A stretch of 17,828 nucleotides of DNA from the NCBI GenBank assembly GCA_013290085.1, contig JABCYS010000006.1, forward strand, positions 1 to 17,828, in the 5' to 3' direction. Within the stretch, counting starts at the first letter, position 1; each line of letters starts with the position of its first letter. Below are positions 8,004 to 14,883 of this stretch, one piece after another. The notes beneath the pieces are model-generated. The model did no database searches and had not been told where the DNA came from. It worked only from the letters and a program-made list of their open reading frames with translations. A program made the translations under genes and the position numbers. Source of the stretch: Candidatus Babelota bacterium. GTDB taxonomy: Bacteria > Dependentiae > Babeliae > Babeliales > JABCYS01.

Positions 8004-9490
8004 GAGAGGATGGATCCTTTCCATTTTTCGCCACGGAATCTTTGGATATAAACAATGCTCATTATAGCATTACCAAGATAAAAAGATCCGTAGATGAGAA
8101 AAAATTTAAGCGTGTCGTTTTCAAATTGTATCCGCGAAAAAATGTAGGAGATGGGGAAGAAATAGCAGGAGAAGACGAGTAAGCGCACGAACATGACTGT
8201 TTTGACGTTCGCGGCACCGCGCAGTGCGCCGGAAAGCACTAGTTGCAAGACATCAAAGAAGGCCAGAAGGCTTAGGTAGGGGAAAAGCCCTGCTGAAAAT
8301 TCTGTTATGCGACCCTTGGGGTCAAAGAACGGAATGATACGGTGCGCATAGAAAGAAAAGAAAAAGAGGTTTATGCACACAAATATAGAGGAGAGGAGGA
8401 ATATTTTCTTGATACTACTTTTAATTCCCTGCCAGTCTTGTCGGCCATAAGAATTACTTACTAAAAAGGTAACTACCTGCGCAAAGGCTATTGCAGGTAA
8501 CAAGGCGAAGCGCTCGATGATTTTTATGGTCCCATAGCTGGCAATTGCATATTTACCCATTGAGGTAATCATTGATCCTAGCCAGATATAGGCACCGGCA
8601 AAGCTCGCCTTATCCAAAATGGCTGGCCAACTCAGCGCAAAGATCTGTTTAACTCTTTTTCGATCGCTCAGGCCTTTTAATAATTCAATCTCATATTTTT
8701 GTGTTTCTTTATTCATCGTGACGTACACGATTGCAAGGAGGCACATGATGCTGTATTGAATAACGGAAGCCGCGGCAGACCCCTGAAGCTGCATCTCAGG
8801 AAATCCAAAGAACCCGTGAATGAGCGCATAATCAAAGAATAAGAAGAAGGCACCGCCTAGGACAAAAATGTGCATAGGCACCCGTGTATTTTTTATACTA
8901 CGCAAAAATCCTATCAGGGCCATATACACAAACATTAAGAAGACCCGCACGGCTTGAAGCCTGAGGTAGGGAGTACCGATAAGAATCATTTTTTCTGGTA
9001 AGCCGTAGAGAGCGTAGAGGGTAGAAGCACCAAAAAATAACATGCTTGCTAACATGCCGCCGACGACCAAGTTCACCCAAAAAACATCGCGGAAGGCGCG
9101 CCCTGCTGCCTTATGATCGCCAAGGCCATTATATTGGCCACACAATACCACGGAACCTATTGAAAAACCTTCGGCAAGTTTGATCATAAAATGAATAAAG
9201 TCGTTTGTTACATTCAGCGCTGCATAGGTTGAAGTTGATTTTAATCCCGCTATCCAGCGAGCATCAAGAACATTGGTCAGTGAAATAAGCACTAAGGCTG
9301 ATATAAATTCTGGCCAAAAATACCCAAAGATGGATTTGTAACTTTCTCCGTATACAAAATCTTGAAGGCCAGAAACGAAACTGGGTATTAATTTTTGTTG
9401 TGAAGGAACTGGTTTGCCTTTCTCAGGCGCGGGAATGTGCGGTGGTACCTGTTCGGGTATTTGAATCTGGTTCTTCTCGTGATCCAACAT
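8000..9490 (-). CDS. MATE-family multidrug/organic cation efflux transporter
   Basis: 496 residues with about 12 membrane segments in two similar halves. The N-half has a typical MATE run from IFGYFWPEFISALVLISLTNV through GQYNGLGDHKAAGRAF; the C-half starts IFALSWPAILDKASF and repeats the pattern (VTFLVSNSYGRQDWQGIKSS). These proteins export drugs or metabolites using Na+ or H+ gradients across the inner membrane. A hydrophilic 45-residue N-terminal extension is rich in Pro, Gln, Glu and Lys and is not part of the core. AAGGGGA lies 7 nt before the ATG. The gene overlaps gatC by 4 nt, so it heads an operon MATE-gatC-gatA. Substrate cannot be told from sequence. Confidence 0.9.
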   Translation of the reverse strand: MLDHEKNQIQIPEQVPPHIPAPEKGKPVPSQQKLIPSFVSGLQDFVYGESYKSIFGYFWPEFISALVLISLTNVLDARWIAGLKSTSTYAALNVTNDFIHFMIKLAEGFSIGSVVLCGQYNGLGDHKAAGRAFRDVFWVNLVVGGMLASMLFFGASTLYALYGLPEKMILIGTPYLRLQAVRVFLMFVYMALIGFLRSIKNTRVPMHIFVLGGAFFLFFDYALIHGFFGFPEMQLQGSAAASVIQYSIMCLLAIVYVTMNKETQKYEIELLKGLSDRKRVKQIFALSWPAILDKASFAGAYIWLGSMITSMGKYAIASYGTIKIIERFALLPAIAFAQVVTFLVSNSYGRQDWQGIKSSIKKIFLLSSIFVCINLFFFSFYAHRIIPFFDPKGRITEFSAGLFPYLSLLAFFDVLQLVLSGALRGAANVKTVMFVRLLVFSCYFFPISYIFSRIQFENDTLKFFLIYGSFYLGNAIMSIVYIQRFRGEKWKGSILS

Positions 9491-9520
9491 AACCTGATCC
9501 CCTTATCTCATATTCATGTA

Positions 9521-9546
9521 ATTTGTAACAAATGTATGGACATACA
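9521..9546. promoter_or_regulatory. Two abutting palindromes upstream of the MATE gene (possible operator)
   Basis: ATTTGTAACAAAT (9521-9533, perfect 6-bp arms around one base) abuts TGTATGGACATACA (9533-9546, perfect 6-bp arms around two bases). They lie 31-56 nt upstream of the transporter ATG in the 101-bp gap after rsmG, where a promoter would be expected (minus-strand TTTACT and TAATAC, 16-bp spacing, lie just upstream). Repressor binding is inference; no regulator gene is in the window. Confidence 0.35.
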
Positions 9547-9591
9547 GTATTAAAAAAGGCACTAAAAAAGTAAATCTCTGCTTACACTTTT

Positions 9592-10236
9592 TTAAACGGC
9601 ACTCATAAGGATGTAGCGCCTTTTCTTGCTGCCCAGTTGATAGGCATATTCACTTTTTACATAAGGACCCTCTTCTTGACCCGGTTGCCAATCATGTGAA
9701 GCCCAGTAGATCAAGCGTGCTGATTTGTACCGACAGCCGGGTTTAAAGAGCCGGATGAGTTCATCGGTATGTAATGATGCTCGGGCACAGAAAAGGTCGA
9801 TCTCATAGTCGGTTTTGCGTAAAAAGGTACGCCAATCAAGGTCGCTTATGGTTACGTTATCAAGGCCAAGCTCATGGATTACGGTGGTAAGAAATTGAAC
9901 TTTTTTATTGTTAACCTCGATTAAAACCACCGACAGGTGAGGAAATTTTATTTTGAGTGGTAGGCCAGGAAATCCACCACCGGTTCCCACATCACAGATG
10001 GTATTCACCTTTTTTACATCAATAAACCGGGCGACTTCTAGTGAGTCTTGGAAATGGTTGCGGATGATGTTAGCGGTTCCCGTGATGGTGGTCAGGTTGA
10101 TACGCTCCCGCCATTCTTCCAGCAATGCTGCATAGCGCTTAAATTGTTCGAGGGCTTGGGCAGAAAGATTTTCCTGTTCTGCAAATTTTTGCCAGATATC
10201 GGCATCTTGATTTTCGTAGTGCTCTTGATTGGTCAT
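9592..10236 (-). CDS. rsmG: 16S rRNA (guanine-527-N7)-methyltransferase RsmG (GidB)
   Basis: 214 residues, normal for RsmG. The N-terminal part (LEQFKRYAALLEEWRERINLTTI) matches the family helix. The SAM-binding site is CDVGTGGGFPGLPLKIKFPHL followed by LIEVNNKKVQFL. A later FCARAS segment corresponds to the family's RAV/RA catalytic-domain loop. The enzyme methylates N7 of G527 in 16S rRNA in the cytoplasm using S-adenosylmethionine. GGGA lies 7 nt before the ATG. It is divergent from the plus-strand gene at 10408 and upstream of the MATE operon. There is no gidA/mnmG neighbour, unlike the classical arrangement. Confidence 0.93.
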   Translation of the reverse strand: MTNQEHYENQDADIWQKFAEQENLSAQALEQFKRYAALLEEWRERINLTTITGTANIIRNHFQDSLEVARFIDVKKVNTICDVGTGGGFPGLPLKIKFPHLSVVLIEVNNKKVQFLTTVIHELGLDNVTISDLDWRTFLRKTDYEIDLFCARASLHTDELIRLFKPGCRYKSARLIYWASHDWQPGQEEGPYVKSEYAYQLGSKKRRYILMSAV

Positions 10237-10296
10237 AGTCTATTCCCGGGAAACCATAGCTTTTTTGTGGCGGTTTTTCTTATCCTTAAATAAGGA

Positions 10297-10353
10297 GCTC
10301 GTGGAGGATACGCCTCAATCGAGCGCGCTGTTGCTTGAGTATACGTACTCAGG
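10297..10353 (+). promoter_or_regulatory. Two consecutive hairpins with a shared ATACG loop in a divergent intergenic region
   Basis: First element: outer stem GCTCG (10297-10301) with CGAGC (10320-10324) and inner stem GAGG (10304-10307) with CCTC (10313-10316), loop ATACG. Second: CTTGAGTA (10334-10341) pairs with TACTCAGG (10346-10353) around TACG. Both read GAG..ATACG..CTC. They lie between divergent rsmG and the exported-protein gene at 10408, and could be leader RNA structure or paired protein-binding sites. The remaining leader is purine-rich with several GGA triplets. Confidence 0.4.
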
Positions 10354-10407
10354 AAACAAAGGGGAAGAAAATTAGGGAAGATTGTTGGGGAAAATCAGGG
10401 GGAATTT

Positions 10408-11118
10408 ATGAAGCGTAGCAGCCTTTTATTGCTGAGCATTATCTTCATGTCGCTTTTATGCCACGCAAAGCACCGCATAAGCTTTTTTGTTCAAACCTAT
10501 CCAGAACTTATGAGCAAAGCTGACATAGAAAAAATAGTCAGCCATGCCACCAATCCTCAAAAGGCAATTTCTCAGATTTTAAACGCAGACCAGGCATCAA
10601 AACCCTTCTCGGGCCTTTTTGCTTCGTATGCTGGTTATGCAACCATTTCAAGTGCTTTTAATGGGGAAATTTCTTTCCCTAAAAAACAAAAGGATCCTTT
10701 TTTTTATATGGTTGTTACCCCACGCATTACGCCGGTTATGATGCTTGGCGCTACCGTACACCACTGGCAGCTGTCAAAAGATCTTCCGGCTGCATTTTAT
10801 GCGATAGACCGTAAGCAGGACCCTGATACAAAAAATTATTTTTGGTCTACGCGCAACGCTGAGATACCAGAGTCGGGCATTGTGCCTCTATCGTCCATTG
10901 TTGTTTTTGCCAAACCTAAAAACATCTATTTGCCTTTAGGCATAACCCCTACCAATGGTGATCCGCAATTTGTACTCCCTACCCTGTATGCTCGTAAGGA
11001 CATTGATTTGGTTACCAGCGCCCTATCCTTATTGAATGTAAAACATTTCTTTAGATCTGTTCGCTCACTCTACAAAAAAGGAACAAGCCAATCATGGATC
11101 TCGCAAATCCAAGGTTAG
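10408..11118 (+). CDS. Exported protein of unknown function
   Basis: 236 residues. MKRSSLLLLSIIFMSLLCHA is a strong Sec signal peptide, cleaved probably before KHR. The Cys at 18 lacks a proper lipobox, so a lipoprotein is unlikely; the mature chain has no cysteine and no further hydrophobic helix. It contains a soluble mixed alpha/beta-like sequence with the recognisable stretches TYPELMSKADIEKIVSHATN and FFYMVVTPRITPVMMLGATVHHW, and ends with a basic segment (FFRSVRSLYKKGTSQS). I do not recognise a family. The ribosome site AGGGGGA precedes the ATG well. It is divergent from rsmG and lies 81 nt upstream of the hexulose-phosphate synthase-like gene on the same strand. A periplasmic or secreted location is inferred from the signal peptide only. 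Confidence 0.72.
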   Translation: MKRSSLLLLSIIFMSLLCHAKHRISFFVQTYPELMSKADIEKIVSHATNPQKAISQILNADQASKPFSGLFASYAGYATISSAFNGEISFPKKQKDPFFYMVVTPRITPVMMLGATVHHWQLSKDLPAAFYAIDRKQDPDTKNYFWSTRNAEIPESGIVPLSSIVVFAKPKNIYLPLGITPTNGDPQFVLPTLYARKDIDLVTSALSLLNVKHFFRSVRSLYKKGTSQSWISQIQG

Positions 11119-11121
11119 AAA

Positions 11122-11167
11122 GTTAGCCGAATGGCGGACAAACAACAAAATTGCTATACTGGCTAAC
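11122..11167 (+). promoter_or_regulatory. Inverted repeat around a -10-like TATACT upstream of the HPS-like gene
   Basis: GTTAGCC (11122-11128) and GGCTAAC (11161-11167) are perfect 7-bp inverted arms, 32 nt apart. They enclose TATACT (11155-11160), which directly abuts the right arm. No good -35 is visible at 16-18 bp. It could be an operator-controlled promoter, or a long-loop hairpin after the preceding gene. Confidence 0.3.
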
Positions 11168-11199
11168 AATGTAGTTATTCTTTACAAAGGTTACTTTGC

Positions 11200-11823
11200 A
11201 TGAAACTTCACATTTCTTTTGATCAATCAGATTTAGAAGGTGCTCTGGCAACAGCCTCAGAAGTCGCCCCCTACACTCAAATCTTTGAAGTAGGAACACT
11301 CCTCATGTACAAATATGGCACCGAGGCGATCAAGAAATTTAGTCAAACATTTCCTGAGCACACCATTGTTGCAGATTCAAAAATTATCGACCGCGGCACC
11401 GACTCGGTTAACATTTTTGCTGATTCGGGCGCTCACTGGCTTACTATCATGGCAGGAACCCACAAAGACATTATTTATAGTGCCTGTACCGCCGCTCATA
11501 ACCAGGGTAAGAAAATCATGCTTGATTTGTTGGATGTAAGCTCATTAAATCAGGCTGCGTTAGAAGCTGCAAATCGTGGTGTTGATGCCTTAAGATTCAG
11601 ACAGGCATATGAACCAGGACCTGCAGAATTCTTAGAACATTGGGACATGGTTCGTGGCAACACCAAACTTCCTATCTTTCTTGTCGCAAACATCTCTCGA
11701 AAAACCGTCGATCAGATTTCTAAAATTAAACCCGATGGTTTAATTATCGGCAGTGCCATTACTGGTGCCGCAAATCCACGCGAAGAAGCACAATTTTTTA
11801 GCAACTTCTGCGAAAATTTTTAA
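11200..11823 (+). CDS. 3-hexulose-6-phosphate synthase / keto-gulonate-6-P decarboxylase-like (OMP decarboxylase superfamily)
   Basis: 207 residues, the usual length for this (beta/alpha)8 family. Metal and catalytic positions are kept with the spacing of the group: Asp8, Glu30, and Asp59-x-Lys61-x-x-Asp64 in ADSKIID. The C-terminal phosphate-binding region GLIIGSAITGAANP (180-193) also fits. HPS condenses formaldehyde with ribulose-5-phosphate, or in reverse makes ribulose-5-phosphate from hexulose-6-phosphate; related KGPDC decarboxylates 3-keto-L-gulonate-6-phosphate. The strand-5/6 motif that usually carries His (H.G.D.Q in HPS) reads RFRQAYE here, and the usual GGI phosphate loop reads VANIS, so substrate is uncertain. 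No isomerase (hxlB) is nearby. The gene lies on the plus strand, convergent with the caspase-like gene 65 nt away. Confidence 0.78.
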   Translation: MKLHISFDQSDLEGALATASEVAPYTQIFEVGTLLMYKYGTEAIKKFSQTFPEHTIVADSKIIDRGTDSVNIFADSGAHWLTIMAGTHKDIIYSACTAAHNQGKKIMLDLLDVSSLNQAALEAANRGVDALRFRQAYEPGPAEFLEHWDMVRGNTKLPIFLVANISRKTVDQISKIKPDGLIIGSAITGAANPREEAQFFSNFCENF

Positions 11824-11888
11824 GCAACTTCACCATTCTTCTTCCAAGCAATGCTACATTTCTGATGCCTGCAGAGAGTCACTCAATA

Positions 11889-13787
11889 TCACGCCATGAT
11901 TCCTCTTGCACGATTATTGTGACTATCCAACTTATTTTTTGACTTCATTCTTTTGGCCACGCGAAGATTCTTTTTTGATGTTTTAGCATGAGCCTGGGGC
12001 GCGGGCACTTCATATTCCCTGCCCTTTCTTTGTTCTGGGCTAAAAACATCTTTCAGGCGCCCTTTTATCGCGGGCGTAAAGCTTTCCCCTGAAGGAATGT
12101 ATTTTTGCAAATATGCTGAGGCACGGCCAGCATAATTTGGGTTAATTTCTTCTAGTTTAAAACCCTCCTTAAGACTTTTTCGTTGCCAACCATACGCTTT
12201 TCCCTTGTAGGTAAAACAAATAATAGCTGAATCGGATGAAGGATTTTTAAATCCAAAAAAGGATTTTGTAAGGTCTGCATCTTGTCCACGATGCATACAA
12301 AGAACATTAGACAAAGTGACTACAGGACGCCCCTCCTCAAGATCATTGGCGACTACCAACTTTTTAATAAAAAATACTTTTTCATCGGGGATATCGGGAT
12401 AACTAAGAAATGATTTGAATAAGCTGCTTGCATTGTAACTTTGCGCAAGAATAGATGAAAACACGTGGCAAGCATCCCCTGGTATCATTGAAACTACAAT
12501 GGGACAGTCATCTGCAGAGCGAGGAGATTGTCGATACATCAGAGAAAAGGGAATGTCGGGCGCATATAAAAGAATTAATTTCTGTTGTTCTAGTAAGATA
12601 GGTTTCTCCCTAGTTGCGGCCAAAACTTTTCCAATAGATAGAGCAAACTCCTTTATATCTGGCACATTAAACCATTCCGTGCCGGGAAATTTTATAAGTG
12701 GGGTATTCTCTTTTGGCTGTAATGAGAATTGAAAAAGATCCTCAAGGGCCTCTGCCCAATTAATAGTCTTATTTCTCTTTTCACATTCGGCAAAAAAGGC
12801 ACCAAAATCTTGGGACCCCGCGGTCACTTTGCTTTCGGAAATTCCCGCTAAAGCTATAACAAAGGGATGTTGTTCCACATAGCCCGTTTTTATATCTTTA
12901 ATATAGGTCTCGTAAAGATTTGAGCCCGCGGCATAACAAGAGGTATATGCAAAAACAGAGACCGGCACTTTTTTGGTAAAATAGTTCAGAAGTTTTTTAA
13001 ATTCTGGTATCTCCAGTGCAGCTATTTTACCGAACGAGCCATGTCCAGAAAGGTATATGGCCCAATGCTTGTCATCACTCGTTGAAGGCGTGAATATAGA
13101 ATCAAATTCAGCTAATAATTTCGCACCAAGATTCGTAGAATCTCCTGCGTCAGATAGACTGAACTCTTCTTTCAAAACACTCTCATATCTATCGCGACCT
13201 AATTCCAATCCTAATGTTTTCCCCATTTTTTCTTGATATTCTTTTGGAATGAGCAGTACAAAATTTTCCCCTGTGTTACCGTACACCCACTCATCTGGAT
13301 TAAAATGGATACGCAATATTACCATGGCCACTATATGCCAGACCACAAGAAAATCAGGCAGCGAACCATAAAGCTCTGTAAACCTGGCCGCCCTCTTTTT
13401 TGATTCTTCCTTACTTCTTTCCCTAAGGCTCCCTAGTTGTAAAATCTCAATGTATTTTGGATAATTCTCTTTGAGTGCGTAATCAAGCGCACTATATTTT
13501 TTATCAAAATCTTGTTTGTCCAATTTTTGCACATCATCAATTAATTTTCTTCCCCACACGAATCTCTTCCAAAGATCCTTAGTCATTAGGATGGGGCATG
13601 TCTTTGTCTCGATCAAGTCAAGCAACTGACGCGTAACTCCCATAGAAGGATTCCCGACACGACCTTCTTCCGTATCAAGTAAGATAGCTAATCGGTTGGT
13701 TGCAAATGGCCGCCCATATTCGCTCATCCCCATTATGTAGGCACATTGTCCTAGTGCAACACCTAATAACACAAAATGAATGCGCAT
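11889..13787 (-). CDS. Exported caspase-like (clan CD) cysteine peptidase candidate
   Basis: 632 residues from the ATG at 13787, preceded by GAGGGAG at 7 nt; a GTG at 13808 would add seven charged residues before the signal peptide and cover that site, so I reject it. MRIHFVLLGVALGQCAYIMG is a signal peptide. The middle domain (about 240-345) shows the clan CD pattern: hydrophobic strand and His249 in WAIYLSGHGSFG, then hydrophobic strand and Cys284 in VSVFAYTSCYAAGSNLYETY, with further strand HPFVIALAG after. This is the arrangement of caspases, metacaspases, clostripain and gingipains. The N-terminal region (60-160) is helical and charged; the C-terminal 200 residues are not recognised; the last 35 residues are very basic (TSKKNLRVAKRMKSKNK). 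Peptidase activity and any role on host proteins are inference. It is a single gene with a repeat-rich upstream spacer. Confidence 0.7.
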   Translation of the reverse strand: MRIHFVLLGVALGQCAYIMGMSEYGRPFATNRLAILLDTEEGRVGNPSMGVTRQLLDLIETKTCPILMTKDLWKRFVWGRKLIDDVQKLDKQDFDKKYSALDYALKENYPKYIEILQLGSLRERSKEESKKRAARFTELYGSLPDFLVVWHIVAMVILRIHFNPDEWVYGNTGENFVLLIPKEYQEKMGKTLGLELGRDRYESVLKEEFSLSDAGDSTNLGAKLLAEFDSIFTPSTSDDKHWAIYLSGHGSFGKIAALEIPEFKKLLNYFTKKVPVSVFAYTSCYAAGSNLYETYIKDIKTGYVEQHPFVIALAGISESKVTAGSQDFGAFFAECEKRNKTINWAEALEDLFQFSLQPKENTPLIKFPGTEWFNVPDIKEFALSIGKVLAATREKPILLEQQKLILLYAPDIPFSLMYRQSPRSADDCPIVVSMIPGDACHVFSSILAQSYNASSLFKSFLSYPDIPDEKVFFIKKLVVANDLEEGRPVVTLSNVLCMHRGQDADLTKSFFGFKNPSSDSAIICFTYKGKAYGWQRKSLKEGFKLEEINPNYAGRASAYLQKYIPSGESFTPAIKGRLKDVFSPEQRKGREYEVPAPQAHAKTSKKNLRVAKRMKSKNKLDSHNNRARGIMA

Positions 13788-13895
13788 CTTCTTTCTCCCT
13801 CTCACCAAAAATCATTCTGACTCTTAGCATGGGGAATCAACGAAAATCAATGCTCTCGTCTTTTTTCCGAGGGGCTCTATGCGCGGGATGAAGAA

Positions 13896-13985
13896 TTTTT
13901 TTGTTCAGTTTTTGAAGAACCATTCAATCATGGTTTTGTTTAGATTTTTTAAAAAAAAGCAAGCAGTTTTTTGTTCAGTTTTTGA
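13896..13985. repeat. 19-bp direct repeat pair with an inverted repeat between the copies
   Basis: TTTTTTGTTCAGTTTTTGA occurs at 13897-13915 and again at 13967-13985, exactly 70 bp apart. Between them AACCAT (13918-13923) and ATGGTT (13930-13935) form a perfect 6-bp inverted repeat with a 6-nt centre, and a related CATGGTT follows the second copy. This suggests a diverged 70-bp duplication in the region upstream of the caspase-like gene. Confidence 0.7.
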
Positions 13986-14049
13986 GGTTTACAAAGACGA
14001 ACATGGTTGCCATACTAGGACCGATTTTTTTTAAACCTCCTCATTCCTG

Positions 14050-14082
14050 GAGACCGCGCGGTGTTTTATATCGCGCGGTCTC
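14050..14082 (-). terminator. Perfect 11-bp GC-rich hairpin directly after the ankyrin gene
   Basis: GAGACCGCGCG (14050-14060) pairs perfectly with CGCGCGGTCTC (14072-14082) around an 11-nt AT-rich loop. It starts 7 nt after the ankyrin stop codon, as a terminator or 3' protecting stem would. On the minus strand it is followed by CCAGGAATGAGG rather than a T-run, so it is not a standard intrinsic terminator. Confidence 0.5.
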
Positions 14083-14089
14083 ACTTTAA

Positions 14090-14599
14090 TTATTTTGAAG
14101 TTGAATGAGCAGCCTTAAATGCATCTAGTTTCTTTTGTGATTCGTCTATTCTTTTTTGCCGCTTTTCTAATGCTGTTTTCATCGAACTTTTTACAAGTTC
14201 TCTCTTTGCTTTATCGTCCCGCATAGCATCCATTAAGTTGTCATCTATCTTCGCATCATACTCCATCAACATTGATACTAAGATTTTATTTCGTGTCATT
14301 ACTGCCATGTATAGAGGCGTCCAGCCATCCCCGCATACGTGATTAACGTCAGCATTGCGCTTAAGCAATATTTCTACAGCATTAGGATTGGTACTGGTAA
14401 TCGCTTCCATAAGAGCCGTGATGCGGAATCCATGGGTTGCATTTGGATTTGCACCTTGTGCTAGAGCCGCTTCCATAGCTTTAACATCACCTATGGTGGC
14501 AGCTTCTAGTAATGCTTGATCTGCTCTTGGATTCATAGCTATACAATTACTTACAGCTAAAAATAAAACGCCTAGCATTACCATTCTTTTGTTTAACAT
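14090..14599 (-). CDS. Small exported ankyrin-repeat protein
   Basis: 169 residues. MLNKRMVMLGVLFLAVSNCIA is a signal peptide; the Cys in SNCIA lacks a good lipobox. Residues about 26-130 hold three to four ankyrin repeats: ADQALLEAATIGDVKAMEAAL / GANPNATHGFRITALMEAI / NAVEILLKRNADVNHVCGDGWTPLYMAV / KILVSMLMEYDAKIDDNLMDAM. The C-terminal 35 residues are a charged helix (KTALEKRQKRIDESQKKL). Ankyrin repeats bind proteins, and in intracellular bacteria are often found in proteins acting on the host; here the export signal supports action outside the cytoplasm, but the target is unknown. AAGGA lies 6 nt before the first ATG. It lies between the ligase and the caspase-like gene, probably as its own transcript. 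Confidence 0.85.
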   Translation of the reverse strand: MLNKRMVMLGVLFLAVSNCIAMNPRADQALLEAATIGDVKAMEAALAQGANPNATHGFRITALMEAITSTNPNAVEILLKRNADVNHVCGDGWTPLYMAVMTRNKILVSMLMEYDAKIDDNLMDAMRDDKAKRELVKSSMKTALEKRQKRIDESQKKLDAFKAAHSTSK

Positions 14600-14666
14600 A
14601 AAATATCCTTTTCTTGATAAGGGTTAAAAATTAAGCAATTAACAACGTGCTCATTGCCTAATAATC

Positions 14667-14694
14667 AGTATCCGGGAATAGGAAAAACAATCAA
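14667..14694 (-). promoter_or_regulatory. Possible promoter for the ankyrin gene
   Basis: On the minus strand TTGATT (-35, 14689-14694) and GATACT (-10, 14667-14672) are spaced 16 bp, about 68 nt upstream of the ATG. The rest of the 284-bp gap up to the ligase stop (14600-14883) shows no gene I can support; a run of seven C at 14699-14705 is the only other notable feature. Confidence 0.33.
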
Positions 14695-14883
14695 AAGCCC
14701 CCCCCATAAAAAGCCCTTACTAGAGCCAAAATCGAGCGCAAATGTTACACATAGAAAAAATTATATCGGCCGAATTGAAATTTCTTTTCAGAGGTGTCGG
14801 CACATTAAGTACATGAGGCTATCGAGTATAGAATATCGCCCGAACAAGCCAATTAAATCTTGCTCTGAAGAAAGGCAACATTA

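Larger units (their letters stand above)
13788..14089. other. 302-bp intergenic spacer with repeats and a strong hairpin
   Basis: No credible gene lies between the ankyrin gene and the caspase-like gene. It holds a 19-bp direct repeat pair, an inverted repeat between them, runs of A/T, and a GC-rich 11-bp hairpin near the ankyrin stop. A weak minus-strand TTGATT lies 50-odd nt upstream of the caspase-like ATG, without a convincing -10. Confidence 0.6.

Noticed and set aside
8004..8024. Upstream ATG for gatC
   Set aside because: The ATG at 8003 overlaps the MATE stop as ATGA and gives the normal GatC N-terminus.
10408..10467. Lipoprotein signal in the unknown exported protein (Cys18) and in the ankyrin protein
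   Set aside because: Residues before the Cys (SLL and VSN) do not make a lipobox; a type I cleavage site fits better in each.
13788..13808. GTG start for the caspase-like protein
   Set aside because: It would put seven charged residues before the signal peptide and overlap the purine-rich ribosome site of the ATG at 13787.
13990..14030. A 12-codon minus-strand frame after the GGAGG near 14037
   Set aside because: The GGAGG is about 20 nt from the ATG, too far for initiation, and so short a frame has no other support.
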